A DNA stretch of 6,950 nucleotides from an uncultured Eggerthellaceae bacterium (GTDB lineage Bacteria > Actinomycetota > Coriobacteriia > Coriobacteriales > Eggerthellaceae). The position numbers were made by a program, and so were the translations under genes. The stretch covers positions 1 through 6,950 of the forward strand of contig CAJTXX010000066.1 in the NCBI GenBank assembly GCA_910584145.1, in the 5' to 3' direction. Shown here piece by piece: positions 1 to 6,635 of this stretch (positions within the stretch are counted from its first letter, which is position 1; every line of letters begins with the position of its first letter). The notes under the pieces are model-generated. The model was given only the letters and a program-made list of their open reading frames with translations. It had not been told where the DNA came from and did no database searches.

Positions 1-164
1 TGCGCTTACTCTGAGAGAACAGGAGTGGGGTGTGCGGTTAGTACGAGAAGTTTCTTGCATAGCTGATACGTGAAGTTTTTCGAGGGGTGTTGGCGCGGGG
101 TGCTCTGCGGGGTCGGTTTGTGCGACAATCTCACGTAAGAATAACGAAGCGCGTAAGGTAGCAG
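1..164. other. upstream leader without a gene
   Basis: I see no convincing gene on either strand here. The stretch is noticeably less GC-rich around 40-80 and 125-160 than the coding DNA that follows, as expected for a control region. A GCGGGGT heptamer occurs twice (95-101 and 107-113) but I attach no function to it. No rho-independent terminator for an upstream gene is visible, so whether the downstream operon starts here or continues from outside the window cannot be settled from the sequence. Confidence 0.5.
121..129 (+). promoter_or_regulatory. weak candidate extended -10 promoter of the recJ-recQ/rel operon
   Basis: TGC followed by GACAAT matches an extended -10 element (TGn plus four of six bases of TATAAT) about 35 bases before the start codon at 165. 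No good -35 hexamer lies 16-18 bases upstream, and no other TTGACA/TATAAT pair with proper spacing was found in 1-164. This is a low-confidence guess. The operon may instead be transcribed from further upstream. Confidence 0.2.
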
Positions 165-3100
165 ATGCCGACCCAATTCAAAGTCAGAGCCGCTGCGGCT
201 GATGCCGTGGCGCGTATACAGCGCGAGCTGCGCATGCCCCATTTCTTGGCAGCCACGCTGGTGGCGCGGGGGCTGGACACGCCCGAGGCGGTGCGCGCCT
301 TCATGCAGCCGACGCTGGAGCGCGACTGGCTGAACCCCTATGACATGCCTGGCATGGCTGCGGTGGCCGATGCGGTCGGTCAGGCCATCGATGCGCATGG
401 GCATATCGTGGTGTTCGGCGACTTCGACCTGGACGGCATCTCCGCCACCACGGTGCTCACGCGTGGCATACGCGCGCTGGGCGGTCGGGCCACGCCGTTC
501 ATCCCCAAGCGCTTCGAGGAGGGCTACGGCATAACGGCCACCGCCTATGAGCGCCTGAAAGGGCTCGAGCCCGATTTGATCGTGACGGTGGACTGCGGCA
601 TCTCGTGCGCGGAAGAGGTGGCTGCCATCGTAGCCGACGGCGTGCCGGTGGCCATAACCGACCACCACGAAGCCGGTGCAAGCGTGCCCGTCGGCGTGCC
701 AGTGTGCGACCCCAAGACCGTCGACGATTGCCCGAGCAGCATCTTGGCTGGCGTGGGCGTGGCGCTGAAGCTGGTGCAGGTGCTGGGCAGCCGGCGCGGC
801 TTCCCGCACCTCTGGCGCAGCTACACCGACTTCGCAGCGCTCGGCACCGTGGCCGACCTGATGCCCATGCGCGACGAGAACCGCGCGCTCGTGGCTGATG
901 GCTTGGCCCGCATGAATGACGACGCGCGGCCGTGCATCGCGGCGCTCGCCGAGGCGAGCGGTGCGGCTGGCAAGCCTATCACCTCGACCTCGCTCAGCTT
1001 CACGTTGGTACCGCGCCTGAACGCCGCTGGCCGCATGGGCGACGCGCAGCTGGCGCTCGATCTGCTGATGTGCGACTCGTACGCGGAGGCGTACCCGTTG
1101 GCAGAGCGGCTGGAGCACGTGAACGACGAGCGCCGCTCCATCGAAGCGCAGCTCTCCGAGGTGGCGAAGGAGCAGGCGGCCCAGGTCTATGGCGGCGAGC
1201 GCGCGCTCGTGGTGGCTGGCCGCGGCTGGCATGAGGGCGTGAAGGGCATCGTCGCCAGCCGGCTGGTGAACAAGTACGGGGTGCCCGCGCTGCTGTTCAC
1301 CATCGAAGGGGATGAGGCGCGCGGCAGCGGCCGCTCGGTGGGCGACGTGAACCTGTTCGCCGCCATTGAGAGCACCGAGGACCTGCTGACGCGCTTCGGC
1401 GGCCACGAGGCTGCGGTGGGCGTGACGCTACCGGCAGCGAACCTGCCGGAGTTCACGCGGCGGCTGCAAGCCTATATGGATGCGCTTCCCGAGAGCGCCT
1501 TCGCACCCATGACGGAAGTGGACGCGGTGGTGCGGCTCGACGAGCTGACGCTGCCCGCTGTGCAGATGCTCGACGCGCTGGCGCCGTTCGGGCAGGAGAA
1601 TCCGGTGCCGCATTTCCTCGCGCGCAATGTGACATTGGAGAACTGCCGTGCCGTAGGGGCTGACAAGAACCATTTCTCGTGCAGCCTGACGAATGGGCGC
1701 GCGAGCGTGGGCGCCATCCTGTTCCACTGCGAGAACATACAGGACCTGCTGCATAACGACTCGGTGGTCGACGCCGCGTTCAGCGTGCAGATAGATGAGT
1801 GGCGCGGCCGTCGCAGCGTGAAGGCCATGCTCGATACGCTGGCTCCGGCGCGTACGTGCGATGCGCTGTGCGCGTGCCTCGACCCGCAGGTGCGGGAGTT
1901 CTTCGAGCAGCTGTTCGGGCAGGCGCCAGAGCGCGCGGGCGAGGCGGTCAGGTGCGGCGCGGGTTGCGAGCAGCGCCAGCGGGAGCCGGGTGCGGCCGCC
2001 CCAGCCGAGCCGGTCGCAGCCGAGCGAGCCCGCTGGGAGGAGCTGGGCAAGCGCGACCCGAAGGCGCTCGAGACCGAGATCATCGCGTCTATCATCGGCC
2101 AGGGCACGCTGCATCCGGCGCAGCGGCAGATACTCGATCGGCTGATGCAGGGCCGCTCCACGCTGGGCGTCATGGCCACCGGGCGTGGGAAGTCTCTCAT
2201 CTTCCAGGTGTATGCGGCCATGCGGGCGCTGATCGACCATAAGGCGAGCTTGTTCGTGTACCCGCTGCGCGCGCTCATGGCCGACCAGGCGTTCCACCTA
2301 GCGCAGCAGTTCGGCCGCTTCGGCCTCGCATGCGCGGTGCTGAACGGCGAATGCTCGCAAGACGAGCGCGAGCAGGTGTATGCGGGCTTGGCCGATGGCA
2401 GCATCGACATCGTGCTCACCACGCCGGAATACCTGTCCTTCCACGCCGACAGGCTGGCCGCGAGCGGGCGTATCGGGTTCATGGTGGTGGACGAGGCGCA
2501 TCATATCGGCATGGCGCGCGCCGGCCAGCGTCCGGCCTACACGCAGCTCGACAACGTCATAAGCGCGCTCGGCGCTCCGGTGGTGCTGGCAGTGACGGCC
2601 ACCGCCCCCGCCGATGTGGCCGGCGGCATAGCCGATCAACTCCCCATCGAGGAGAGCGTGGTAGATGAATGCGCCCGCGAGAACCTGCACGTGAACGATC
2701 AGCGCAACATCCGCAACCGCGACGACTACCTGGCGCATCTGGTGGCCGCGGGCGGCAAGACCGTCATCTATGTGAACTCGCGCGAGCAGTCGGTGGGCGT
2801 GGCGCGCCGCCTGCGCCGCCGCGTGCCGCAGCTCGCGCCGCTCATCGGCTTCTACAACGCCGGCCTCACGCGCGCTGAGCGCAAGCGCATCGAAGAGCTG
2901 TTCCGCGCGGGCGCCATACAGGTGCTGGTGGCAACCTCGGCGTTCGGCGAGGGCATCGACATACCCGACATACGCAACGTGGTGCTCTACCACATGCCGT
3001 TCAACGACGTGGAATTCAACCAGATGGCGGGCCGCGCCGGCCGCGACGGGCACGATGCCTGGGTGCACCTGCTCTACGGCAGCGCCGATGTGTCCATCAA

Positions 3101-3533
3101 CGAGGGCATCCTGTCCGACCTCACGCCGAGCCGCGACATCATGGCGCAGATGTACCGCTGCCTGTGCGCGCTCCAGAAGCAATCGCCGGAGGGCTTCCTG
3201 TCGCTCAGCTTCGAGGACCTGGCGCGCCAAGCCAGCGACAATCTCAGCATCGTCTCACCCACGGCTGCGGCCTGCGGCGTGTCCGTATTCCGCGAGCTCG
3301 GGCTGATCGAGGCGCAGGAAACGTATAATGATGGCGTGACGCTGCATAAGATACGCGTGAACGTCGGTGCGCCGAAGTGCGAGCTGACCGATTCGGTGCG
3401 CTATCGCGAAGGGCTGGACGAGCTGAGCATCTTCCGCGCCTTCCGCGAATGGGCTATCGCCGCCGACCCGGCGCGTTTGACGGTGCGGGTCACGCACCCT
3501 ATTACGCCCGATATGAAGCGCGAGGGACGCTAG
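165..3533 (+). CDS. recJ: RecJ exonuclease fused to a RecQ-like helicase
   Basis: This 1122-residue protein joins two DNA-repair enzymes. The N-terminal half is a RecJ 5'-3' single-strand exonuclease. It shows the DHH-family metal motifs GDFDLDG (Asp86, Asp88, Asp90), VDCG (Asp143), DHH (166-168) and TVAD (Asp231), then the RecJ signatures PRLNAAGRM (283-291), WHEGVKGIVASRL (355-367), GSGRS (387-391) and FGGH (411-414). An OB-like region with PFGQENPVPHF (474-484) ends near 560. A linker (about 562-640) follows. The second half is an SF2 helicase: motif 0 near 650-655, Walker A ATGRGKS (671-677), YPLRALMADQ (699-708), TTPE (752-755), DEAH (776-779), TATA (811-814), ATSAFGEGIDIPD (923-935) and QMAGRAGRDG (953-962), then a probable winged helix (about 1010-1065). 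The RecQ Cys4 zinc module and HRDC domain are not recognisable. Ordinary RecJ is about 550-800 residues. The start is fixed by an in-frame TAG at 159-161 and by AAGG at 155-158. It probably unwinds and resects DNA in recombination, with rel and the MBL gene in one operon. Both activities are inferred from motifs. Confidence 0.93.
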   Translation: MPTQFKVRAAAADAVARIQRELRMPHFLAATLVARGLDTPEAVRAFMQPTLERDWLNPYDMPGMAAVADAVGQAIDAHGHIVVFGDFDLDGISATTVLTRGIRALGGRATPFIPKRFEEGYGITATAYERLKGLEPDLIVTVDCGISCAEEVAAIVADGVPVAITDHHEAGASVPVGVPVCDPKTVDDCPSSILAGVGVALKLVQVLGSRRGFPHLWRSYTDFAALGTVADLMPMRDENRALVADGLARMNDDARPCIAALAEASGAAGKPITSTSLSFTLVPRLNAAGRMGDAQLALDLLMCDSYAEAYPLAERLEHVNDERRSIEAQLSEVAKEQAAQVYGGERALVVAGRGWHEGVKGIVASRLVNKYGVPALLFTIEGDEARGSGRSVGDVNLFAAIESTEDLLTRFGGHEAAVGVTLPAANLPEFTRRLQAYMDALPESAFAPMTEVDAVVRLDELTLPAVQMLDALAPFGQENPVPHFLARNVTLENCRAVGADKNHFSCSLTNGRASVGAILFHCENIQDLLHNDSVVDAAFSVQIDEWRGRRSVKAMLDTLAPARTCDALCACLDPQVREFFEQLFGQAPERAGEAVRCGAGCEQRQREPGAAAPAEPVAAERARWEELGKRDPKALETEIIASIIGQGTLHPAQRQILDRLMQGRSTLGVMATGRGKSLIFQVYAAMRALIDHKASLFVYPLRALMADQAFHLAQQFGRFGLACAVLNGECSQDEREQVYAGLADGSIDIVLTTPEYLSFHADRLAASGRIGFMVVDEAHHIGMARAGQRPAYTQLDNVISALGAPVVLAVTATAPADVAGGIADQLPIEESVVDECARENLHVNDQRNIRNRDDYLAHLVAAGGKTVIYVNSREQSVGVARRLRRRVPQLAPLIGFYNAGLTRAERKRIEELFRAGAIQVLVATSAFGEGIDIPDIRNVVLYHMPFNDVEFNQMAGRAGRDGHDAWVHLLYGSADVSINEGILSDLTPSRDIMAQMYRCLCALQKQSPEGFLSLSFEDLARQASDNLSIVSPTAAACGVSVFRELGLIEAQETYNDGVTLHKIRVNVGAPKCELTDSVRYREGLDELSIFRAFREWAIAADPARLTVRVTHPITPDMKREGR
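3522..3527 (+). promoter_or_regulatory. ribosome binding site of rel, inside the recJ-recQ 3' end
   Basis: GAGGGA lies six bases before the ATG at 3534 and inside the last codons of the fusion gene. It supports this start even though only the stop codon of the previous gene separates the two reading frames, and it suggests coupled or re-initiating translation. Confidence 0.65.
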
Positions 3534-5810
3534 ATGGCAACGGCCGCAGACCATACGACGGAATCCCGGACCCCGGACGAGGTGTTCGCTGAGCTCGTGA
3601 ACCTGACGGGCGAGTACATGAGCGCCGACGAGGAGGCTATGCTCGCACGCGCGTTCGGCTTCGCGCAAGAGGCGCACGACGGTCAGCTGCGCAAATCGGG
3701 CGAACCGTTCATAAACCATCCGCTCGAAGTGGCGAAGATACTGGCCGACCTGCGCATGGACGCCGAGACGGTGTGCGCGGCCATCTTGCACGACACGGTG
3801 GAGGACACGAAGGTGACCCCCGAGGATGTGGAGCGCGAATTCGGCCCTGACGTGCGTCAGCTCGTAGAAGGTGTCACGAAGATAACGCGCATCGAGGTGG
3901 GGTCGCTCTCCGATGAGCAGGCGGCCACCATCCGCAAGATGCTGGTGGCGATGGGCAAGGATATCCGCGTGATCGTCATCAAGCTGGCCGACCGCCTGCA
4001 CAACATGCGCACGCTGGGCAGCCTGCGCGAGGACCGCCGCATCTTCAAGAGCCGCGAGACGCTGGAGATATACGCGCCCATCGCGCATCGCCTCGGCATA
4101 AACTCGGTGAAGTGGGAGCTGGAGGACCTGGCGTTCTTCTACCTCGAGCCGAACAAGTACAAGCAGGTCAGCCGCATGGTGGCCGACACGCGCGGCGAGC
4201 GCGAGGAGTACCTGAACAACGTGGTGGACATCATCCACGACGAGATGGGCAAGGTCGGCATCGACGCGCGCATCATGGGGCGCCCGAAGCACCTGTACTC
4301 CATCTATCAGAAGATGGCGAAGAAGGGCAAGGGCTTCTCGGAGATATTCGACCTGATAGCCGTGCGCATCATCGTGCAGTCGGTGAAGGATTGCTACTCG
4401 GCGCTGGGCGCGGTGCACACCCTGTGGCATCCCATGCCCGGCCGCTTCAAAGACTACATAGCCATGCCGAAGTACAACATGTACCAGAGCCTGCACACCA
4501 CGGTGATGGGCCCGGCAGGACGCCCGCTCGAGGTGCAGATACGCACCGAGGAAATGCACCGCGCCAGCGAGTACGGCGTGGCGGCGCACTGGCGCTACAA
4601 GGAGGGCGGCGGGCGCGTCAGCCGCGACGAGCTCGATTCGCAGCTCGCGTGGCTGCGCGAGATGATCGACTGGTCCGACGAGGCCGACGATTCGCGCGAA
4701 TTCCTGAAGAACCTGAAGATGGACCTCGACAACGCCGATGTGTACGTGTTCACGCCGAACGGGGACGTGAAGACGCTGCGCGCCGGGGCCACCCCCATCG
4801 ACTTCGCCTACAGCGTGCACACCGAGGTGGGCAATCACTGCGTGGGCGCGAAGGTGAACGGGCAGATCGTGCCGTTGTCGTACAAGCTGAACGTGGGCGA
4901 CCGCGTGGAGGTGCTCACCTCGAAGAGCTCGAACCCCTCGCGTGACTGGCTCGGCATGGTGGCCACGCCCTCGGCGCGCAACAAGATACGCGGGTATTTC
5001 AGCAAGCAGACGCGTTCGAGCGACCGGCAGGAGGGCCACGACATCCTGATGCGCGAGATGCGCAAGCATGGCCTCGGGTTGTCGAGCGCTCGCAGCGTGA
5101 AGGCGCTGAAGAGCGTGGCGGAGGCGATGGGCTTCAACGACGCCGACGACATGTTCGTGCAGCTTGCGCGCGGCAAGGAGAGCGCGCAGCACGTGGCGAA
5201 CCGCCTGCTGAAGATACTGGTAGACGACGCGAACGCCGCAGCCAAGACGCCCGAGCCGGGCATGGGCGCGGGTTCCACCGGCATCATGGCGCCCATGATA
5301 ACCAGCGTGAAGCGCCCGAAGAAGCACGAGGCGCATTCCAGCCACGGCGTGGTGGTGAAGGGCATCGACGATGTGCTGGTGCGCTTGTCGCGGTGCTGCA
5401 ACCCCGTGCCGGGCGACGATATCATCGGGTTCGTCACGCGGGGCCGCGGCGTGAGCGTGCATCGCGCTGACTGCCCGAACGCACAGGACCTGAAGCGCAA
5501 TCCCGAGCGCATCATCGACGTGTCGTGGGCGGGCGATGCGCCGCGCGAATCCACCTTCAAGGTGGAGATATACGTGGAGGCGCTCGATCGCATGAACCTG
5601 CTGCTCGACGTGACGCGCGTGCTATCCGATGTGGGCGCGAATGTGATCTCGTGCTCGACGAATACGCACCGCGATGGCCTGGTGGAGATGCGCTTCCTCT
5701 TCCAGGTGAGCGACTTGTCCATGATCGATGTGGCCATCCGTGAGCTGGCCAGCGTTGACGGGGTGTTCGACGCCCGGCGTACCATGCCCGGGCAGACCGC
5801 GAAAGCGTGA
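3534..5810 (+). CDS. rel: bifunctional (p)ppGpp synthetase/hydrolase, long RSH (RelA/SpoT)
   Basis: This 758-residue stringent-response enzyme makes (p)ppGpp from ATP and GDP/GTP and hydrolyses it. The N-terminal HD hydrolase domain has its metal and catalytic residues intact: His62 (NHPLEVA), His86-Asp87 (HDTVED) and Asp153 (KLADRLHN). The synthetase domain carries GRPKHLYSIY (249-258), Asp273 in FDLIAVRI, RFKD (304-307), YQSLH (317-321) and EVQIRT (333-338). RFKD is the basic RxKD form typical of bifunctional Rel proteins, not the acidic ExDD of synthetase-only RelA. A TGS domain (about 402-463, with His429) follows, then a helical region, a zinc-finger-like segment with Cys621, Cys622, His643 and Cys647, and a C-terminal ACT domain (about 674-748). 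The length fits the usual 700-800 residues and the gene looks intact. It starts directly after the TAG of recJ-recQ, which indicates an operon. Binding to stalled ribosomes through the C-terminal half is known for the family. In an actinobacterium it is probably the main or only RSH enzyme, which is an inference. Confidence 0.97.
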   Translation: MATAADHTTESRTPDEVFAELVNLTGEYMSADEEAMLARAFGFAQEAHDGQLRKSGEPFINHPLEVAKILADLRMDAETVCAAILHDTVEDTKVTPEDVEREFGPDVRQLVEGVTKITRIEVGSLSDEQAATIRKMLVAMGKDIRVIVIKLADRLHNMRTLGSLREDRRIFKSRETLEIYAPIAHRLGINSVKWELEDLAFFYLEPNKYKQVSRMVADTRGEREEYLNNVVDIIHDEMGKVGIDARIMGRPKHLYSIYQKMAKKGKGFSEIFDLIAVRIIVQSVKDCYSALGAVHTLWHPMPGRFKDYIAMPKYNMYQSLHTTVMGPAGRPLEVQIRTEEMHRASEYGVAAHWRYKEGGGRVSRDELDSQLAWLREMIDWSDEADDSREFLKNLKMDLDNADVYVFTPNGDVKTLRAGATPIDFAYSVHTEVGNHCVGAKVNGQIVPLSYKLNVGDRVEVLTSKSSNPSRDWLGMVATPSARNKIRGYFSKQTRSSDRQEGHDILMREMRKHGLGLSSARSVKALKSVAEAMGFNDADDMFVQLARGKESAQHVANRLLKILVDDANAAAKTPEPGMGAGSTGIMAPMITSVKRPKKHEAHSSHGVVVKGIDDVLVRLSRCCNPVPGDDIIGFVTRGRGVSVHRADCPNAQDLKRNPERIIDVSWAGDAPRESTFKVEIYVEALDRMNLLLDVTRVLSDVGANVISCSTNTHRDGLVEMRFLFQVSDLSMIDVAIRELASVDGVFDARRTMPGQTAKA

Positions 5811-5847
5811 TGGGCTGGCCTATCCTCTGTGCTCGCCCGTGCTCTTG

Positions 5848-5854
5848 AAAGGAG
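5848..5854 (+). promoter_or_regulatory. ribosome binding site of the MBL hydrolase gene
   Basis: AAAGGAG sits five bases before the ATG at 5860. It decides that start over an in-frame ATG at 5728, which would lie inside the rel coding region and add 44 residues unlike any MBL-fold N-terminus. Confidence 0.85.
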
Positions 5855-5859
5855 ATACG

Positions 5860-6531
5860 ATGGCAGATCTGGTAACGGTGAGCGGGCTATGCGTCGATGT
5901 TCGGTTCCTCGTGATGGGGCCGCTCCAGAACAATGCGTACATCATCTCTGACGGGGCGGGCACGTTCGTGGTCGACCCCTCGCAAGATGCCGAGACGATA
6001 CTGGCGGCGCTCGATGGCGCGCCGCTCGACGCCATCGTGCTGACGCATGCGCACTGGGACCACGTGGGCGCCGCTGCTGAGCTGCGCGCGGCTACCGGCG
6101 CGCCCGTGGTGGCGGGCCGCGCCGATGCGCCGCTGATCGAGCACCCGGTCGACACGGGGACGTCGCGCATCGCTGCGCCTTGCGCGGTCGATCGCGTGGT
6201 GGGCACCGGGGATGTGCTCGGCATAGGGAGCATGCAGTGGAAGGTCATAGAGACGCCCGGGCACAGCAAAGGTTCCATCTGCCTGTTCTGCATCCCGCAG
6301 TTCGGCAACCATGCCGACGGCTTGCCGGTGCTGGTGTCGGGTGACACGCTGTTCGCCGGCACCACCGGCCGCACCGACTTCGAGGGCGGCTCTCTATCCG
6401 ACATGGCCGCATCCATGAAGAAGCTCGCCGCCCTGCCCGACGATACCGTGGTGCTGCCCGGCCACAACCAGCTGACCACCATAGCCGACGAGCGCCGCAC
6501 CTTCGCGCTGTTCGGCGACGAACCAGAATAA
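5860..6531 (+). CDS. glyoxalase-II-like MBL-fold metallohydrolase
   Basis: This 223-residue cytoplasmic hydrolase has the metallo-beta-lactamase fold. The complete dinuclear metal site is visible: THAHWDH (His63, His65, Asp67, His68), TPGHS (His135), SGDTLF (Asp162) and PGHN (His202). It also has GRTDF (170-174), typical of the glyoxalase-II/YcbL-like group. The N-terminal segment with NNAYII (24-29) is also typical of the group. The protein ends soon after the last metal ligand, so it lacks the C-terminal substrate-binding domain of true GloB (about 250 residues) and resembles the short YcbL type. The substrate may be a thioester such as an acyl-glutathione analogue, but actinobacteria generally lack glutathione and the true substrate is unknown. 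It follows rel after 49 bases with a strong ribosome binding site and no evident promoter or terminator, so it is probably the third gene of the operon. Genes of this kind often lie between rel and hisS in Gram-positive bacteria. Confidence 0.92.
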   Translation: MADLVTVSGLCVDVRFLVMGPLQNNAYIISDGAGTFVVDPSQDAETILAALDGAPLDAIVLTHAHWDHVGAAAELRAATGAPVVAGRADAPLIEHPVDTGTSRIAAPCAVDRVVGTGDVLGIGSMQWKVIETPGHSKGSICLFCIPQFGNHADGLPVLVSGDTLFAGTTGRTDFEGGSLSDMAASMKKLAALPDDTVVLPGHNQLTTIADERRTFALFGDEPE

Positions 6532-6549
6532 GCCGCATCACGGGATAGC

Positions 6550-6576
6550 GCACCAGGTGCAGCGGGAACATTCCCG
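6550..6576. other. two adjacent short inverted repeats after the MBL gene
   Basis: GCACC-A-GGTGC (6550-6560) and CGGGAA-CA-TTCCCG (6563-6576) are both perfect dyads, only two bases apart. Neither is followed by a T-run, so they are poor rho-independent terminators. They could be weak hairpins at the end of the operon mRNA or protein-binding dyads upstream of the antitoxin promoter. Their function is not established. Confidence 0.35.
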
Positions 6577-6582
6577 GTAGGC

Positions 6583-6600
6583 TTGCATTACGTAATGCAA
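6583..6600. promoter_or_regulatory. 18-bp perfect palindrome, probable antitoxin operator
   Basis: TTGCATTACGTAATGCAA is identical to its reverse complement over all 18 bases. It covers the -35 hexamer and most of the spacer of the promoter that precedes the antitoxin gene. Ribbon-helix-helix antitoxins typically bind such dyads as dimers and repress their own operon, more tightly when bound to toxin. That this one does so is inferred from position and symmetry. Confidence 0.72.
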
Positions 6601-6611
6601 TAAGCTATGAT
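6583..6611 (+). promoter_or_regulatory. sigma70-like promoter of the toxin-antitoxin operon
   Basis: TTGCAT at 6583-6588 (three of six -35 consensus bases) and TATGAT at 6606-6611 (five of six -10 bases) are separated by exactly 17 bases. Transcription would begin near 6618, giving a very short leader before the ATG at 6634. The palindromic operator overlaps the -35 element, so a bound repressor would exclude RNA polymerase. Confidence 0.65.
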
Positions 6612-6635
6612 AACGCCATCAGAAGGAGGCGTTAT
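6610..6635. other. inverted repeat flanking the antitoxin ribosome binding site
   Basis: ATAACGCC (6610-6617) and GGCGTTAT (6628-6635) form a perfect 8-bp inverted repeat with a 10-base gap. The right arm includes the last bases of the Shine-Dalgarno site and the first two bases of the start codon. If transcription starts near 6618, the left arm would be missing from the mRNA, and the repeat would act as a second DNA-binding site rather than an RNA hairpin. Only a longer transcript from upstream could fold it and hide the start codon. Confidence 0.35.
6621..6629 (+). promoter_or_regulatory. ribosome binding site of the antitoxin gene
   Basis: AGAAGGAGG lies four bases before the ATG at 6634. 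It favours that start over an in-frame ATG at 6607, which overlaps the -10 element and has no ribosome binding site. Confidence 0.85.

Noticed and set aside
95..113. GCGGGGT direct repeat in the leader
   Set aside because: Two copies of a low-complexity heptamer are not enough to claim a regulatory repeat.
6..1406. 466-codon open frame on the minus strand opposite the RecJ half
   Set aside because: It has the same His/Arg/Ala-rich shadow composition and no motifs, and it lies over clear RecJ coding sequence.
1428..3230. Minus-strand open frames of about 290-340 codons opposite the helicase half
   Set aside because: They overlap one another in different frames, have no motifs, and are explained by GC-rich third positions of the real gene.
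3255..5462. 735-codon open frame on the minus strand opposite rel
   Set aside because: The translation is dominated by His, Arg, Ala, Val and Leu with no recognisable motif, and it mirrors the strong GC bias of the rel codons. Rel is complete on the + strand with all family motifs, so this is a shadow frame.
5785..5794. Palindrome TGCCCGGGCA near the end of rel
   Set aside because: It is short, GC-rich and inside coding sequence, where such palindromes arise readily by chance.
5728..5859. Longer N-terminus for the MBL hydrolase starting at 5728
   Set aside because: It would overlap the rel 3' end and add 44 residues with no family match, whereas the ATG at 5860 has a strong ribosome binding site and gives a typical MBL start.
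6563..6582. Rho-independent terminator after the MBL gene
   Set aside because: The CGGGAA/TTCCCG hairpin is short, its loop would be very tight and no T-run follows. It is kept only as an inverted repeat.
6607..6633. Earlier antitoxin start at 6607
   Set aside because: It has no ribosome binding site, overlaps the likely -10 element and adds residues before a typical antitoxin N-terminus. The ATG at 6634 is well placed behind AGAAGGAGG.
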